DNA of 64,000 nucleotides from Candidatus Thiodiazotropha sp. (ex Monitilora ramsayi) (GTDB lineage: Bacteria > Pseudomonadota > Gammaproteobacteria > Chromatiales > Chromatiaceae): contig JAHXIO010000005.1 in the NCBI GenBank assembly GCA_025655595.1, positions 782,916 to 846,915 of the forward strand, given 5' to 3'. The stretch's first letter is position 1. Every line of letters starts with the position of its first letter. Below, piece after piece: positions 47,383-57,391 of the stretch. The notes beneath the pieces were generated by a model, which searched no databases, was not told where the DNA came from, and saw only the letters and a program-made list of their open reading frames with translations. A program made the translations under genes and the position numbers.

Positions 47383-47940
47383 CTATTCCGCGTCGGTCAG
47401 TAGTGTGGCTATTGGTCCGTGACCGCTCTCCCTGGCCCAGTCGAGCGCGAATTTCCCGTCAAAATCCTTAATGCTTTTGTTCGCGCCGCCACTGACTAGA
47501 CGACCAACAGATTCGGCATGGCCGAGTTTGGCCGCCCATATCAGGGCGGTAGAGCCTTCGGTGTGCTCCTGTTGATCCAGGTTGGCGTCGTTCTTGATCA
47601 ATAGATCCAGTATCTTTACATGATTATTGGAGGCTGCCAGCATCAGGGCGGAATATCCGCCTTTATCGACCAAATTGACATCGGCACCGGCCTGAATCAG
47701 TTGCTTGACCACATCAATATGGCCGTTGAGTGCCGCTTTCATCAAGGGGGTCCATTGACATACATCCCTGATGTCGATATCGGCATTTCCCTTGGTGAGT
47801 CGATTAATGGCAGGCAGATCTCCGGTTTCCGCGGCGATCAGGAGCGGAGAGGTATCCGTCACACCCGCAATATCCTGTTTCGAGTTGCAGGCAATTAGAG
47901 CGAGACCGAGGATCAGGGAAAGCAGTTTTTTACAGGGCAT
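47383..47940 (-). CDS. Ankyrin-repeat lipoprotein
   Basis: 185 aa. Lipobox ALIAC (signal about residues 1-17; Cys at about 18) followed by four ankyrin repeats (WTPLMKAALNGHIDVVKQLIQAGADV, GYSALMLAASNNH, GSTALIWAAKLGH, FALDWARESGHG). Predicted periplasm-facing binding protein. No partner gene in a visible operon. Confidence 0.9.
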   Translation of the reverse strand: MPCKKLLSLILGLALIACNSKQDIAGVTDTSPLLIAAETGDLPAINRLTKGNADIDIRDVCQWTPLMKAALNGHIDVVKQLIQAGADVNLVDKGGYSALMLAASNNHVKILDLLIKNDANLDQQEHTEGSTALIWAAKLGHAESVGRLVSGGANKSIKDFDGKFALDWARESGHGPIATLLTDAE

Positions 47941-48019
47941 ATTCGATCAGGTTTCGAGAATGTTGGAGCTATTCTCGAAACACAGATCCGGCGCAGCAAT
48001 GCGCATTCTCAATAGCTGT

Positions 48020-48355
48020 CTATTTTTTTGGTCCTTTTTTTGGACCAGGGAAGTTGTGGGGGAAAGGTGTGATATTGGACTCCCCGTCGATTTCAGTGAT
48101 TTTTCCCGGACCGTGTTCGTGTTTCTCAACTTCGTCGATACGGATCACCGAGTGGATGGGAATACGAGTGACGTGGACGCCGGAGAACTCCTCTTTGAGC
48201 CTCTCTGCAGAGGGATCCACGACAAGGGTCCCGCTCTCCTGAAAGATCAGATCCTCGACCTCCACAAAACCATACAGTTCGCCTTGCCGTACGGTATGGG
48301 CAAAAATCTCGTAGACCTTTCCCTGGTTTAGAAAAACGATCTTGAAAATACGCAT
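48020..48355 (-). CDS. DUF1820 family protein
   Basis: 111 aa from the ATG at 48355 (MRIFKIVFLNQGKVYE), where family similarity starts; the frame from 48436 is longer but unconserved. Features: HTVRQGELYGFVEVEDLIF and HVTRIPIHSVIRIDEVEK, and a C-terminal tail rich in P/G/K. Family widespread in gammaproteobacteria, function unknown. No clear SD was seen. Confidence 0.88.
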   Translation of the reverse strand: MRIFKIVFLNQGKVYEIFAHTVRQGELYGFVEVEDLIFQESGTLVVDPSAERLKEEFSGVHVTRIPIHSVIRIDEVEKHEHGPGKITEIDGESNITPFPHNFPGPKKGPKK

Positions 48356-48493
48356 AGGCGAAACGGTTAGTTCACTTGGCCGATCAGGTTCCAGGCCGTT
48401 AGTCGGGAATCCATGTGGATCTCCAATCCCTTGCATTGTCTAACATTACTGCGACCCTATTTTGCAAGCGGCCATTGGATAAAGCAAAGAATA

Positions 48494-48569
<76 letters not shown>

Positions 48570-48619
48570 TGGAAGGCGGCAATTATAGACAGCTAGACAA
48601 TGCTGGGTCTAGCAGGTTG

Positions 48620-49705
48620 TTATCTGGGAGAGTTCAGAGCGTAGGGCTCCGGAGGAAGAATGGGAGATCTGCCCAAAATAATGTCGCTGATCAGGCGAGC
48701 AGAGGCTGGTCCCAGCACAACGCCATTGCGGAAATGGCCTGAGTTGAGATATAGCCCCTCCACTTCGGGTACCTGGCCAATATAGGGGATGCCGCTTGGC
48801 GAGCCAGGTCTCAACCCCGCCCAGTGGTGCTCAACAACCGCTTCCCGGAGAGAGTGGAATCGTGCCAGGGCGTATGCCTGAAGAGTCTGTTTGGCTTGTT
48901 CGGTTGTCGATTTGTCAAAACCTCGGTGTTCCAGGGTGCTGCCCACCAATACTCGTCCGTCTCTACGTGGGATGACGTATCTATCCTCATGTAACACGAT
49001 GCGGGATATCTGACCGGGTTGAGCCCGAAACAGAATCATCTGTCCCAAAACCGGCTCAATAGTGGGCCGGGTTACGAAATTTTTTAAAAGCTTACCGGTC
49101 CAGGCGCCGGCACAGACGACTGCCTGATCCGCAGGTAGCACACTTGAATCCACTCTGATTCCTTGGAGCCGGCCCGCTTTGACCTCAAATCCGGACACAG
49201 TGGTGTTTTCTCGGATTTGCACACGATTCTTTATTGCCTGGTAAGCTGCCTTGGTTAGTCTTGGATTGCGGATCTGTGCTACTTCGGGTAACCAGATCGC
49301 TTGGCTCGAGGCAGTAGTGAGTGCAGGTTCGCAATCATTGATACCGGGCTTGCCTAGTGTGACTATGGACTGTTTTGTCTGTCGGCCCCAATCGATTGCA
49401 TCTTCAATATCCTCAGGTTCGAGAATGAGCAACCCGCTTTTGGTGTATTCCGGGTCAATCTTTCCCTCTTTGCGTAAGCTGGTCGCCAGCTGAGGATAGT
49501 GCTGTTGTCCCCATTTGGCTAATGCGGTGACGGATGAGTCATAACGCCAGGGGTAGAGAGGAGAAATGATCCCACCGCCAGCCCAAGAGGATTCGCGACC
49601 GACCCGTCCCTGTTCAAGTAGCGTGACTCGAATGCCTTCTGCGGCCAGCTCCCTGGCTGTCAACATGCCGATCAATCCGCCGCCGATTACAATACAATGA
49701 TGCAT
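48620..49705 (-). CDS. thiO: Glycine oxidase ThiO
   Basis: 361 aa. FAD-binding Rossmann motif VIGGGLIGMLTARELAAEG at the N-terminus, followed by SSWAGGGIISPLYPWRY, VVCAGAWTGKLL and, near the C-terminus, HWAGLRPGSPSGIPYIG plus GHFRNGVVLGPASARL, as in ThiO. It oxidises glycine to iminoglycine for the thiazole ring of thiamine. Next to the minor-pilin operon as in Pseudomonas. Confidence 0.92.
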   Translation of the reverse strand: MHHCIVIGGGLIGMLTARELAAEGIRVTLLEQGRVGRESSWAGGGIISPLYPWRYDSSVTALAKWGQQHYPQLATSLRKEGKIDPEYTKSGLLILEPEDIEDAIDWGRQTKQSIVTLGKPGINDCEPALTTASSQAIWLPEVAQIRNPRLTKAAYQAIKNRVQIRENTTVSGFEVKAGRLQGIRVDSSVLPADQAVVCAGAWTGKLLKNFVTRPTIEPVLGQMILFRAQPGQISRIVLHEDRYVIPRRDGRVLVGSTLEHRGFDKSTTEQAKQTLQAYALARFHSLREAVVEHHWAGLRPGSPSGIPYIGQVPEVEGLYLNSGHFRNGVVLGPASARLISDIILGRSPILPPEPYALNSPR

Positions 49706-49940
49706 GGAGCTGCCTGCCTGATATCTAAGGTTTTACTCTATTCGGCCGATACAATTCTGAATCTACATGTGCGATGACCGGCATTTATGCAGGCATTGTC
49801 CTGCAGGATCGAAATAGCGTCCAGAAACATGCGCTTTTTTACGGGCGCTATTTTCTCTGCCGGACCGTTTATCTGGAAATCAATGCAGTTCATACATTCG
49901 AATGAGACACGATGACTCAGGTTTTGCTATAGAAAAGGGC

Positions 49941-50459
49941 ATGAAGATGAGAAATTCAGGCTTTACGCTGGTGGAACTGATGATAACCCTTGCGGTGGGT
50001 ATCATCGTCCTATCGATCGGAGTGCCGGCGTTTACCAATATGATGGCCGGCAATCAGGCAACAGGGACCGCCAATGAACTGATTGCCGCACTGAGGTTGA
50101 CTCGCAGTGAGGCGGTTAAACGCGGGACGGAGGTGACTATCTGCGCCAGTAACGTTGCGAATACCACCTGTAGCGGAGACGACTGGCATAACGGATGGAT
50201 AATCTATGTCGATGATAATGACGATGGTACCTTTGGTGCCGCGGACGATACTTTGATCAGGGTTTGGCAGTCACCGGAAGGTGGAGCCACATTCAATGCC
50301 GCCACCCCCAACTCAATAAGATATCTTGCTTCAGGTGAACTGAGTACATCGGTCAACGATTTTGCCTTTAGATTGAGCCACTGCCAGGGAAATCAATCGA
50401 AGGTGATCAGCATCACTTTGACGGGTCGCCCTTCAGTGACGAATACAGCCTGTTTTTGA
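49941..50459 (+). CDS. fimT: Type IV pilus minor pilin FimT/FimU-like (GspH family)
   Basis: 172 aa from the ATG at 49941; the frame from 49902 is longer but unconserved. Class III prepilin leader NSGFTLVELMITLAVGIIV with cleavage after Gly, followed by the GspH pattern ANELIAALRLTRSEAVKRGTEVTICAS. A pair of C-terminal cysteines is seen. First gene of the minor-pilin operon. Whether the homologue is FimT or FimU cannot be decided from sequence alone. Confidence 0.9.
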   Translation: MKMRNSGFTLVELMITLAVGIIVLSIGVPAFTNMMAGNQATGTANELIAALRLTRSEAVKRGTEVTICASNVANTTCSGDDWHNGWIIYVDDNDDGTFGAADDTLIRVWQSPEGGATFNAATPNSIRYLASGELSTSVNDFAFRLSHCQGNQSKVISITLTGRPSVTNTACF

Positions 50460-50466
50460 GGATGGT

Positions 50467-51021
50467 ATGAGAAAGGTAAACCAATATTACTGCATGAGAT
50501 CAGTTGCCGGATTTACCCTGATGGAGGTCCTGGTCACGATGGTAATTCTCTCGATTGGACTGCTGGGTGTGGCGGGATTGCAGCTTGGCTCCCTCAGAGG
50601 AAACCAGTCAGCATTTCACAGCTCTATCGCAGCTAATTTAGCAGTAGAGGGGGCGGACAGATTAAGGTCGAATGTACCTGGCGTGCGCAACCCTAACACA
50701 GGGGCTGACCGTGCTGAATATGATCTCATCAATGCGGCTGGTGCTGATCCTGGTTGTATCGATACCACCTGTTCGTATGCCGAACTGGCCGATCACGATG
50801 CCTTTGAATGGATAACCAGCATCCAGAATCAACTGCCCAGCGGCCAGGGAGCCATCTGTCGCGACGGTACACCTCACGATGGTAGCAGTAGTGCCGCTCA
50901 TGCCTGTGATGGGAATCCGGACGCAAATGGCAATGATATTTTCGCAATTAAAGTCTGGTGGGATCATGATTTGGATCCCGCCACACCGCTAATGGCGTAC
51001 AGACTGAGTATTATCCCATGA
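50467..51021 (+). CDS. pilV: Minor pilin PilV
   Basis: 184 aa, leader GFTLMEVLVTMVILSIGLLGVAGLQLGSLR with the PilV-typical Met after GFTL. Several cysteines in the globular part. GAGGATGGT precedes the ATG. Overlaps pilW by four bases. Confidence 0.92.
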   Translation: MRKVNQYYCMRSVAGFTLMEVLVTMVILSIGLLGVAGLQLGSLRGNQSAFHSSIAANLAVEGADRLRSNVPGVRNPNTGADRAEYDLINAAGADPGCIDTTCSYAELADHDAFEWITSIQNQLPSGQGAICRDGTPHDGSSSAAHACDGNPDANGNDIFAIKVWWDHDLDPATPLMAYRLSIIP

Positions 51022-52013
51022 GATTAATGACACCGAGTCGACAATGTCGAGGATTGACGCTGGTCGAATTGATGATCGCGCTTTTGCTTGCTCTTATTCT
51101 CATGAGTGGGGCTGTTTCGATTTTCATGGGGTCCAAAGAGACCTTCAGACTAGAGGAAGATCTTTCCAGGGTACAGGAGAACTACAGATATATTGCGGAT
51201 CGTCTTACCAAGGATCTCAGTCTCGTCGGTCATTCTGGTTGTGTCCTTCCCTACAGAGATAATTCCTCAACCGTTGATAACCGGGTTGCCGGAAGCGGCA
51301 GCGTTCGTGATGTGATAAGCGGTTCAGAGGGCGGCACCGCAACGACTCCCGATAGTATTACGCTCTCTTACGCCTTGACCGCTACGGGTGCAGATGTGGT
51401 CGGTGGTGGCGCTGATTTAGACAGCCCCATCAATATCTCAACCAGTACCTACCTTTACAATGCGCTGGCCGACAATTTTGCAAAAAGCGACTCTGACAGA
51501 GTGCCGGTCACACTGATGGTGGGTAACTGTGACCATGGAGACCTGTTTGTAGTGACGGGCCTCGACACTGCTACCACACCGTCTGGCGAAGCTGCGCTGT
51601 TACACCAAGCTGGCGTGAGCGTTGCGGGTCTCTCAAATGACGATCCCCTGTTTTCCGCTGCATACGGTGACATCGAACTCTCTGTATCCAAGGTGTTCTA
51701 CGTAGAGGATGTCACTTATGAGATATGTACCACGGGCGGCGTGACGGGGTTGTGTGTGACGCGTGCGGGCGGCAATCGAGAGATGTTGATGCCGGATGTT
51801 ACGAATTTGCAAGTTAAATATGGCATTGATGCCGGTGGTTTCGAGGACGGCAATGCGGACAGATACATTGACTGGGTAGCAGGGTTGCGGAATGCGGACA
51901 TTACCAGTATCAAAGTGACGCTTACCGTGGTCCTGAATCAGGTGGCGGGCAATGATGTGGAAAAAGTCTACTCCTTCACCGTAAAACTGCGGAATATGGG
52001 GCTGGATGTATGA
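51018..52013 (+). CDS. pilW: Minor pilin PilW
   Basis: 331 aa. Leader GLTLVELMIALLLALILMSGAVSIF, longer globular domain with four cysteines (for example HSGCVLP and YEICTTGG) and NLQVKYGIDAGG, family-typical. The start overlaps the pilV stop (ATGA), so translation is coupled. Confidence 0.93.
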   Translation: MRLMTPSRQCRGLTLVELMIALLLALILMSGAVSIFMGSKETFRLEEDLSRVQENYRYIADRLTKDLSLVGHSGCVLPYRDNSSTVDNRVAGSGSVRDVISGSEGGTATTPDSITLSYALTATGADVVGGGADLDSPINISTSTYLYNALADNFAKSDSDRVPVTLMVGNCDHGDLFVVTGLDTATTPSGEAALLHQAGVSVAGLSNDDPLFSAAYGDIELSVSKVFYVEDVTYEICTTGGVTGLCVTRAGGNREMLMPDVTNLQVKYGIDAGGFEDGNADRYIDWVAGLRNADITSIKVTLTVVLNQVAGNDVEKVYSFTVKLRNMGLDV

Positions 52014-52708
52014 GTCATACGAGTAATTACACTGCACGCTTTTCTCAGCGAAACACCGCGCCTGGCGGGCAACGAGGTGCTGTGTTGATTTTCGCCCTCG
52101 TGCTGTTGCTGATCATGACCGTGCTGGCGATATCAGGCGTGGGGAATTCAACACTGGAACAGCGTATGTCGGGTAACTATTCACACGCGATGACCGCCTT
52201 CCAGGCAGCGGAGCAGGGTCTTCGTGTGGCGGAAGAGTGGCTGTACGACAACCTGGATCCCCTTAGCCCGGTCCGTGATGCAGATGCAGATAACTGGGCG
52301 CAGTGGTTTGGCCTGGCGGATACATCCAATGGCGCCGGTATGTACTCCACAAGAGTCAGTGATCCCGATGCATCCAAAGTCTGCCGCGGGGACATAACCT
52401 GCACTTTCAATCCTCGTGATGTGGATGAGTGGTGCGCCGATGCTGCCTGTGATCTGCCAAAAGGATTTGTGACATTGGGTGAGACATTGAGAGGGGATAA
52501 CCTGACCACTATTGGCGGCAACGTCGCGAGAGAGCCGCAATTCATTATCGAATATGTCGGTCCTGCAGGCCAAATAGCTCGTCCTGTTGTGCTGGGTAAA
52601 CCTAATCTGGCCGATCCAGTGCAGGCATTCAGAATTACAGTCATCGGTTGGGGTCAGGATGCGGCTGCACGCCACGTCCTGCAGAGCCACGTGGTACTGC
52701 CTCTCTGA
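52010..52708 (+). CDS. pilX: Minor pilin PilX
   Basis: 232 aa. The hydrophobic N-terminal helix RGAVLIFALVLLLIMTVLAISGVGNSTLEQRMSGN belongs to the PilX_N/PilX family, then AFQAAEQGLRVAEEWL. Overlaps pilW by four bases. It is needed for pilus assembly and priming with PilY1. Confidence 0.93.
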   Translation: MSHTSNYTARFSQRNTAPGGQRGAVLIFALVLLLIMTVLAISGVGNSTLEQRMSGNYSHAMTAFQAAEQGLRVAEEWLYDNLDPLSPVRDADADNWAQWFGLADTSNGAGMYSTRVSDPDASKVCRGDITCTFNPRDVDEWCADAACDLPKGFVTLGETLRGDNLTTIGGNVAREPQFIIEYVGPAGQIARPVVLGKPNLADPVQAFRITVIGWGQDAAARHVLQSHVVLPL

Positions 52709-52726
52709 GTTTGAGAGGAGGGTGTT

Positions 52727-55700
52727 ATGAACAAGAATCTATGGAAATTCAGCATGAACACAAAGCGATTTGACCACAAACGGGTTTCAGCTTTTGTTGC
52801 AGGTTTGGCGATAACGCTGAGTGCCGCGCAGGTGCAGGCGGCACCTGGCGCGCTTTCACAGACGCCTCTGTTTCTGGCCCAATCAGTTCAGCCCAATATT
52901 ATGTTTCTGCTCGATGATTCGGGTAGCATGAACTGGGAGGTGATGCGTCGAAACGATGGAGACGACGGCAGCCAATATTTCGATTTCACACCTAACAATT
53001 CGACGGAACGGCTTGAGCTCTGCCACGGATATAATGTACTCGCCTACGATCCGACGGCGAATTACTCACCATGGTCGGGCATCGACGTCAATGGGGACAG
53101 CTTTGCAGATGCCGATCCGGAGAATGCCAGAGTTAATCCATATACAGGTGGGGCCAGTACGAGCTCGTGTGATAGTAACGGAACCATTAACAACTATAGC
53201 GGCAGGACCTGTGATCTGATCAACGGTTTTGGCGGCGATGGCGCTTACTATTTTGTTTGGACAGACGGCGATGGGGATGAGCTATACGATAGTGATGAGT
53301 GCCCAACCGATACATCAGACCGTGTGTATGTCAGCAGTCTCACTGCTGCGGAGCAGACCAATTTCGCCAATTGGTTCAGCTACTACCGCAAGCGCGAATA
53401 CGTCATGAAGCGTGCTGTCAGCCAGATCATTACGGAGTCCAGGGACCGGCTCGGACTGGCGACACTGAACAAAAACGATCATATTGAGACCGATGATGAA
53501 GTCGGTACCCAGGTTAAGGATGTGGATGACCTTACGCTGCCGATCAATGCCGATGCGGTCGTCAATAAGGCCACTCTTTTGGACAACCTGTTCGGTGTCG
53601 ATTCCTCGAGTGGTACGCCACTGAGAATCAATCTGCAGCGTATCGGCCAGTACTTCATGGATCAGATGGATAATACGAGTCTGTTTGGTTATACGCCAGA
53701 TGATGATTCCGACAGCGCCTCAGGTCACTCCCCCATTCTGAATGCCGATTTGGGTGGCACCTGCCAGCAAAACTTCGCCGTTGTGTTATCTGATGGTTTT
53801 TGGAATGGCTCAACCAGCCCAAGTGTCGGAAATGCGGATTCAGACTCGTCCAGCGATTTTGATGGGCAGTCCTATTCCGATGGGACTTCGAACACGCTGG
53901 CTGACGTGGCGATGCACTACTACGAGACTGACCTGCTCGATATAGCGGATGAGGTGCCAACAGTCAGCATCTTCCCGGGCAGTGATGCAGACCAGGAGTG
54001 CTACGATGCGAACGGTGACCCGAGTCCGAACTGTTTTGATACAAACAACCAGCAGCATCTGGTCACCTTCACGGTTGCGTTTGGCGTCAGAGGCACGATT
54101 CCGGAAAAGGACGGCTCAGGTAACGACTGTGTACCAGGCAATCGCCATGAAAGCCTGGCCACGCAGAACTGGCCGACCAGCTGCGGTGCTGCGAATGATG
54201 GATGGCCGGCGGCTTCAGGTAATTCTTCGACCACTGTCGATGATATGATGCACGCCGCCTGGAACGGCCGTGGCCTCTTTCTCAGTGCCAAGTCACCGGA
54301 TGAACTGATCAGGAGTCTGCAGGAGGCAATCGGTAATATCAGTTCCCGTAATCCGGTTTCCGCATCTGCAGTAGCTGTCGATACCTTCAACATAATCGGT
54401 GGTGGCTTTGTGTTTCAAGGCCGTTTCGACGCCAGCAACTGGTCCGGAGAGCTCTATTCCAACACGATTGACAGTTCAGGTGTGGGCGGTGTGGTCTGGT
54501 CGGCGCATGATCTGCTTGAGGCCATGGATATCAACACGCGTCTGCTTGTTACCTACAATGGAACAATCGGTCTGCCGTTCGAGTTTCCTTCAGACTATAC
54601 CGATAGCAGCGGTTTCGGCGATACGGAGTTGAGTCAGCAACAGGTTGACGACCTAATGTTCGATGCTCCGCATGACCTCACCACGACGGATACAACAGAG
54701 ATCGCTGAAAACCAAAGCTTCGCTGAAGACCTGGTCGCCTATCTGCGAGGCGATACGTCGAACGAGGGAACCGGTGTCGGTGATTTTAGAGAACGCAACG
54801 GTCGGCGTTTGGGCGATATCATCAATTCATCTCCCGTCTATGTCGGGAACCCAAGCGCTATACTCTATCCCGAAACCATCGCGCCTGATTCCTACCAGGC
54901 TTGGGCCAACAACACGTCATCTGATGCCGACCCGGGTGCCAATGGTCGTCGTGAAATGGTCTATGTCGGTGCAAATGACGGGGCGCTTCACGCATTTGAT
55001 GCATCCACCGGTGCTGAGGTATTTGCTTACTATCCACAAGCGGTCTTCAGTGATCAGGACCGGCTAGGCCTGCACTGGCTCGCAGATCCGGACTATGAGC
55101 ACAGATACTATGTCGACATCGACCCTGTCGTGAATGAGGTCTATGTCGATACTGGCGATGCGGATGGACTGACCTGGCGTACCCTGCTGGTGGGTGGGCT
55201 TAGAGGGGGAGGCAGAGCGATCTATGCAATCGATGTTTCCGATCCTTCGGAATTTGTCGATGCAAACGGTGTGGCTGAAAATATACTCTGGGAATTTACA
55301 CACGATGATTTGGGTTACACATTCAGCAGACCGACGATTGCCAAACTGAATGATGATCGCTGGGCTGCGATATTCGGCAACGGTTATAATCCGACAGGTG
55401 CCTCTGCAACCGGCAGGGCGGCGTTGTTCATTAAGTATCTCGATACAGCCAGCCCGTCATTCCGTGTTCTTTATACCGACGAAGGGTCAATCAACAACGG
55501 TGACTGCGACGATGCGGGTAGCGATTGTAACGGGCTTTCGACACCGGCTGTCGTTGATCTAGGCGCAGACAGGATTGCGGACCGTGTCTACGCCGGCGAC
55601 ATTCAGGGAAACATGTGGGTTTTCGATATCTCCTCTGATGATCCCGCCAACTGGGGTATACCCTATGGGACAAGCTTGAATCCGGATCCGCTTTTCGTCG

Positions 55701-56443
55701 CCCATTATCTTGATGGAGGGGGTAATAGCCAGCGTCAACCGATAACCAGTCAGCCGATGGTGACGCTGCATCCGACAGAGCGGCAATCCGAGACCTTTCC
55801 GAATACCATGGTCTTCTTCGGTACAGGGCAGTATATCGCCGAAAACGACCCGATTTCGGATGGCACGAATAGCTTTTATGGAATCTGGGACAGCGGTGCG
55901 TCAGTGACGCTTGACCGAAATGCAGCTTCACCCGACTTGGTCGAACAGACGATAACGGTAGGTACACTTGCAGGTAATGATGTCAGGTTGATATCCAATA
56001 ATCCGGTTGACTACGACGAGGTTAAGGGGTGGTTTATGGATCTGCCGGAAGCGCGTGAAAGGGTGATTGTTGATGCGCTGGTTTTTGGTGATCTGGTGAT
56101 TTTTACCACGATGGTGCCCTTTTCCAATCTATGTAGTGATTCGGCAGGTTATAGCTGGACAATGGCGCTGAATCTTGCTGACGGATCCGAACCCGATTTC
56201 ATTGCATTGGATATTGATGGCAGCGGTACCTTCGATAGTAATGATCAGGTCGGGGATCGCAATGTGGGAGGCGTCAAGTCCGGGGATCTGTATTGGCAGC
56301 CCTCTCTTGTGAAATCAGGTCATGGCGCAATTGGTACGCTCTTGCTGCCTACCGATAACGACACAGGGATTACCGAGATGGACGTTCAGGGTGCGATCAA
56401 CAAGGGTACCCGTTCATCATGGGGATTCTACCGACATGAGTGA
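52727..56443 (+). CDS. pilY1: PilY1 pilus tip/assembly protein
   Basis: 1238 aa. Signal peptide (about residues 15-38), followed by a von Willebrand A domain with MIDAS LLDDSGSMN (about 60) and an acidic, Asp/Ser/Asn-rich middle. The C-terminal PilY1 beta-propeller (about 690-1230) contains REMVYVGANDGALHAFDA, TWRTLLVGGLRGGGRAIYAID, FGNGYNP, DRVYAGDIQGNMWVF and FFGTGQYI. A D-rich Ca2+-type loop (VVDLGADRIADRV) replaces the usual DxNxD form. Strong AGGAGGGTG before the ATG. Functions as a tip adhesin and mechanosensor in relatives. Confidence 0.96.
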   Translation: MNKNLWKFSMNTKRFDHKRVSAFVAGLAITLSAAQVQAAPGALSQTPLFLAQSVQPNIMFLLDDSGSMNWEVMRRNDGDDGSQYFDFTPNNSTERLELCHGYNVLAYDPTANYSPWSGIDVNGDSFADADPENARVNPYTGGASTSSCDSNGTINNYSGRTCDLINGFGGDGAYYFVWTDGDGDELYDSDECPTDTSDRVYVSSLTAAEQTNFANWFSYYRKREYVMKRAVSQIITESRDRLGLATLNKNDHIETDDEVGTQVKDVDDLTLPINADAVVNKATLLDNLFGVDSSSGTPLRINLQRIGQYFMDQMDNTSLFGYTPDDDSDSASGHSPILNADLGGTCQQNFAVVLSDGFWNGSTSPSVGNADSDSSSDFDGQSYSDGTSNTLADVAMHYYETDLLDIADEVPTVSIFPGSDADQECYDANGDPSPNCFDTNNQQHLVTFTVAFGVRGTIPEKDGSGNDCVPGNRHESLATQNWPTSCGAANDGWPAASGNSSTTVDDMMHAAWNGRGLFLSAKSPDELIRSLQEAIGNISSRNPVSASAVAVDTFNIIGGGFVFQGRFDASNWSGELYSNTIDSSGVGGVVWSAHDLLEAMDINTRLLVTYNGTIGLPFEFPSDYTDSSGFGDTELSQQQVDDLMFDAPHDLTTTDTTEIAENQSFAEDLVAYLRGDTSNEGTGVGDFRERNGRRLGDIINSSPVYVGNPSAILYPETIAPDSYQAWANNTSSDADPGANGRREMVYVGANDGALHAFDASTGAEVFAYYPQAVFSDQDRLGLHWLADPDYEHRYYVDIDPVVNEVYVDTGDADGLTWRTLLVGGLRGGGRAIYAIDVSDPSEFVDANGVAENILWEFTHDDLGYTFSRPTIAKLNDDRWAAIFGNGYNPTGASATGRAALFIKYLDTASPSFRVLYTDEGSINNGDCDDAGSDCNGLSTPAVVDLGADRIADRVYAGDIQGNMWVFDISSDDPANWGIPYGTSLNPDPLFVAHYLDGGGNSQRQPITSQPMVTLHPTERQSETFPNTMVFFGTGQYIAENDPISDGTNSFYGIWDSGASVTLDRNAASPDLVEQTITVGTLAGNDVRLISNNPVDYDEVKGWFMDLPEARERVIVDALVFGDLVIFTTMVPFSNLCSDSAGYSWTMALNLADGSEPDFIALDIDGSGTFDSNDQVGDRNVGGVKSGDLYWQPSLVKSGHGAIGTLLLPTDNDTGITEMDVQGAINKGTRSSWGFYRHE

Positions 56444-56490
56444 TCTGATGAATGAGTGTCATGCTAGTGTATTTTTGGAGGGATGAGATT

Positions 56491-56847
56491 ATGCCACAGC
56501 GATTAGTGATCCTGATAAGTCATCTGGTGTTAGTGCTCGCCTTGTCTCTGTTGCCAGCTGTGTTGATGGCTGATACGAACAGAAATCATGATTCTCATAC
56601 GGATGAACCTGAAGAGATCATAGAGGAGAACGCACGGCAAGGTCCATTCGATGGTTACGATAAGGACAAAGCGCTCATATGGGTGGACGACAAGCTGTAC
56701 CAAATAGAAGGGAATCTAAAAGTGGTGGGAACGCCGAGCAAAATTGGTTTGCTGTCAAATATTCAGCAAGGTGAAACTGTAAAGATTATCATTGAAGATC
56801 GCGGACCGATGAAGCTTCCGGTAGTGATCGAACTTCACCGAAAGTAA
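56491..56847 (+). CDS. PilY2-like small exported protein
   Basis: 118 aa from the ATG at 56491, preceded by GGAGGGATG, with signal peptide (LVILISHLVLVLALSLLPAVLMA). The frame from 56452 is longer but unlikely. The mature part is charged: YDKDKALIWVDDKLYQIEGNLKV, ILKIGL-type and a basic tail. Located where PilY2 lies in Pseudomonas, between pilY1 and pilE. Family identity is by position and general character. Confidence 0.75.
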   Translation: MPQRLVILISHLVLVLALSLLPAVLMADTNRNHDSHTDEPEEIIEENARQGPFDGYDKDKALIWVDDKLYQIEGNLKVVGTPSKIGLLSNIQQGETVKIIIEDRGPMKLPVVIELHRK

Positions 56848-56885
56848 CACAACCTTCTAACAGATGCATGCGGACGGTTAGATAC

Positions 56886-57377
56886 ATGAAGAAGAGTTTA
56901 TCCGGATTTACGCTTGTGGAACTAATGGTTGCCATGGCGGTACTCGTAATTGTTATAACAATCGGGTATCCACTCTATAACCAGCAGTTGGAAAAGGGCA
57001 GGCGCGTCGATGCGAAAGGCGGTTTGGCTAAATTGGCCATGGCGCAGGAGCGGCACTATGCCATGTTTGGGGCTTATGCTACGACTATCGCCCAGTTGAA
57101 TTTCGGCCCAGATGGTGTCGAGGATGGTACCGATGATACCTATGCATACCGTGAGGCGGTCTCGGATATTGACCATGATAACGACGGTGTACCAGACCAT
57201 TACAACATTGTTTTGGCAACGGACGGTGATGCAACGACTCAGGATTATTCTTTTACAGCGACTGCCATCGATACCCAATTCGACGACGAAGACTGTCGGA
57301 CCTACACCATCAATCAGATAGGTGTGAAGAGCGCGGCGAACAGCTCCGGTGATGATGAGTCAGAGCGCTGTTGGTAG
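56886..57377 (+). CDS. pilE: Minor pilin PilE
   Basis: 163 aa from the ATG at 56886. Leader MKKSLSGFTLVELMVAMAVLVIVITIGYPLYNQQLEKGRR, typical type IVa. The pilin globular part is short with AQERHYAMFGAYA and a DDEDCRTYTINQIGVKS C-terminal cysteine pair. Last gene of the minor-pilin operon, convergent with ispH. Confidence 0.93.
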   Translation: MKKSLSGFTLVELMVAMAVLVIVITIGYPLYNQQLEKGRRVDAKGGLAKLAMAQERHYAMFGAYATTIAQLNFGPDGVEDGTDDTYAYREAVSDIDHDNDGVPDHYNIVLATDGDATTQDYSFTATAIDTQFDDEDCRTYTINQIGVKSAANSSGDDESERCW

Positions 57378-57391
57378 ATGAGTTGATAAGG

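Noticed and set aside
49780..49900. CCGTTTATC resembling an AlgR site upstream of the minor-pilin operon
   Set aside because: Only a partial match to a short consensus; such matches are frequent by chance and no algR gene is in the window.
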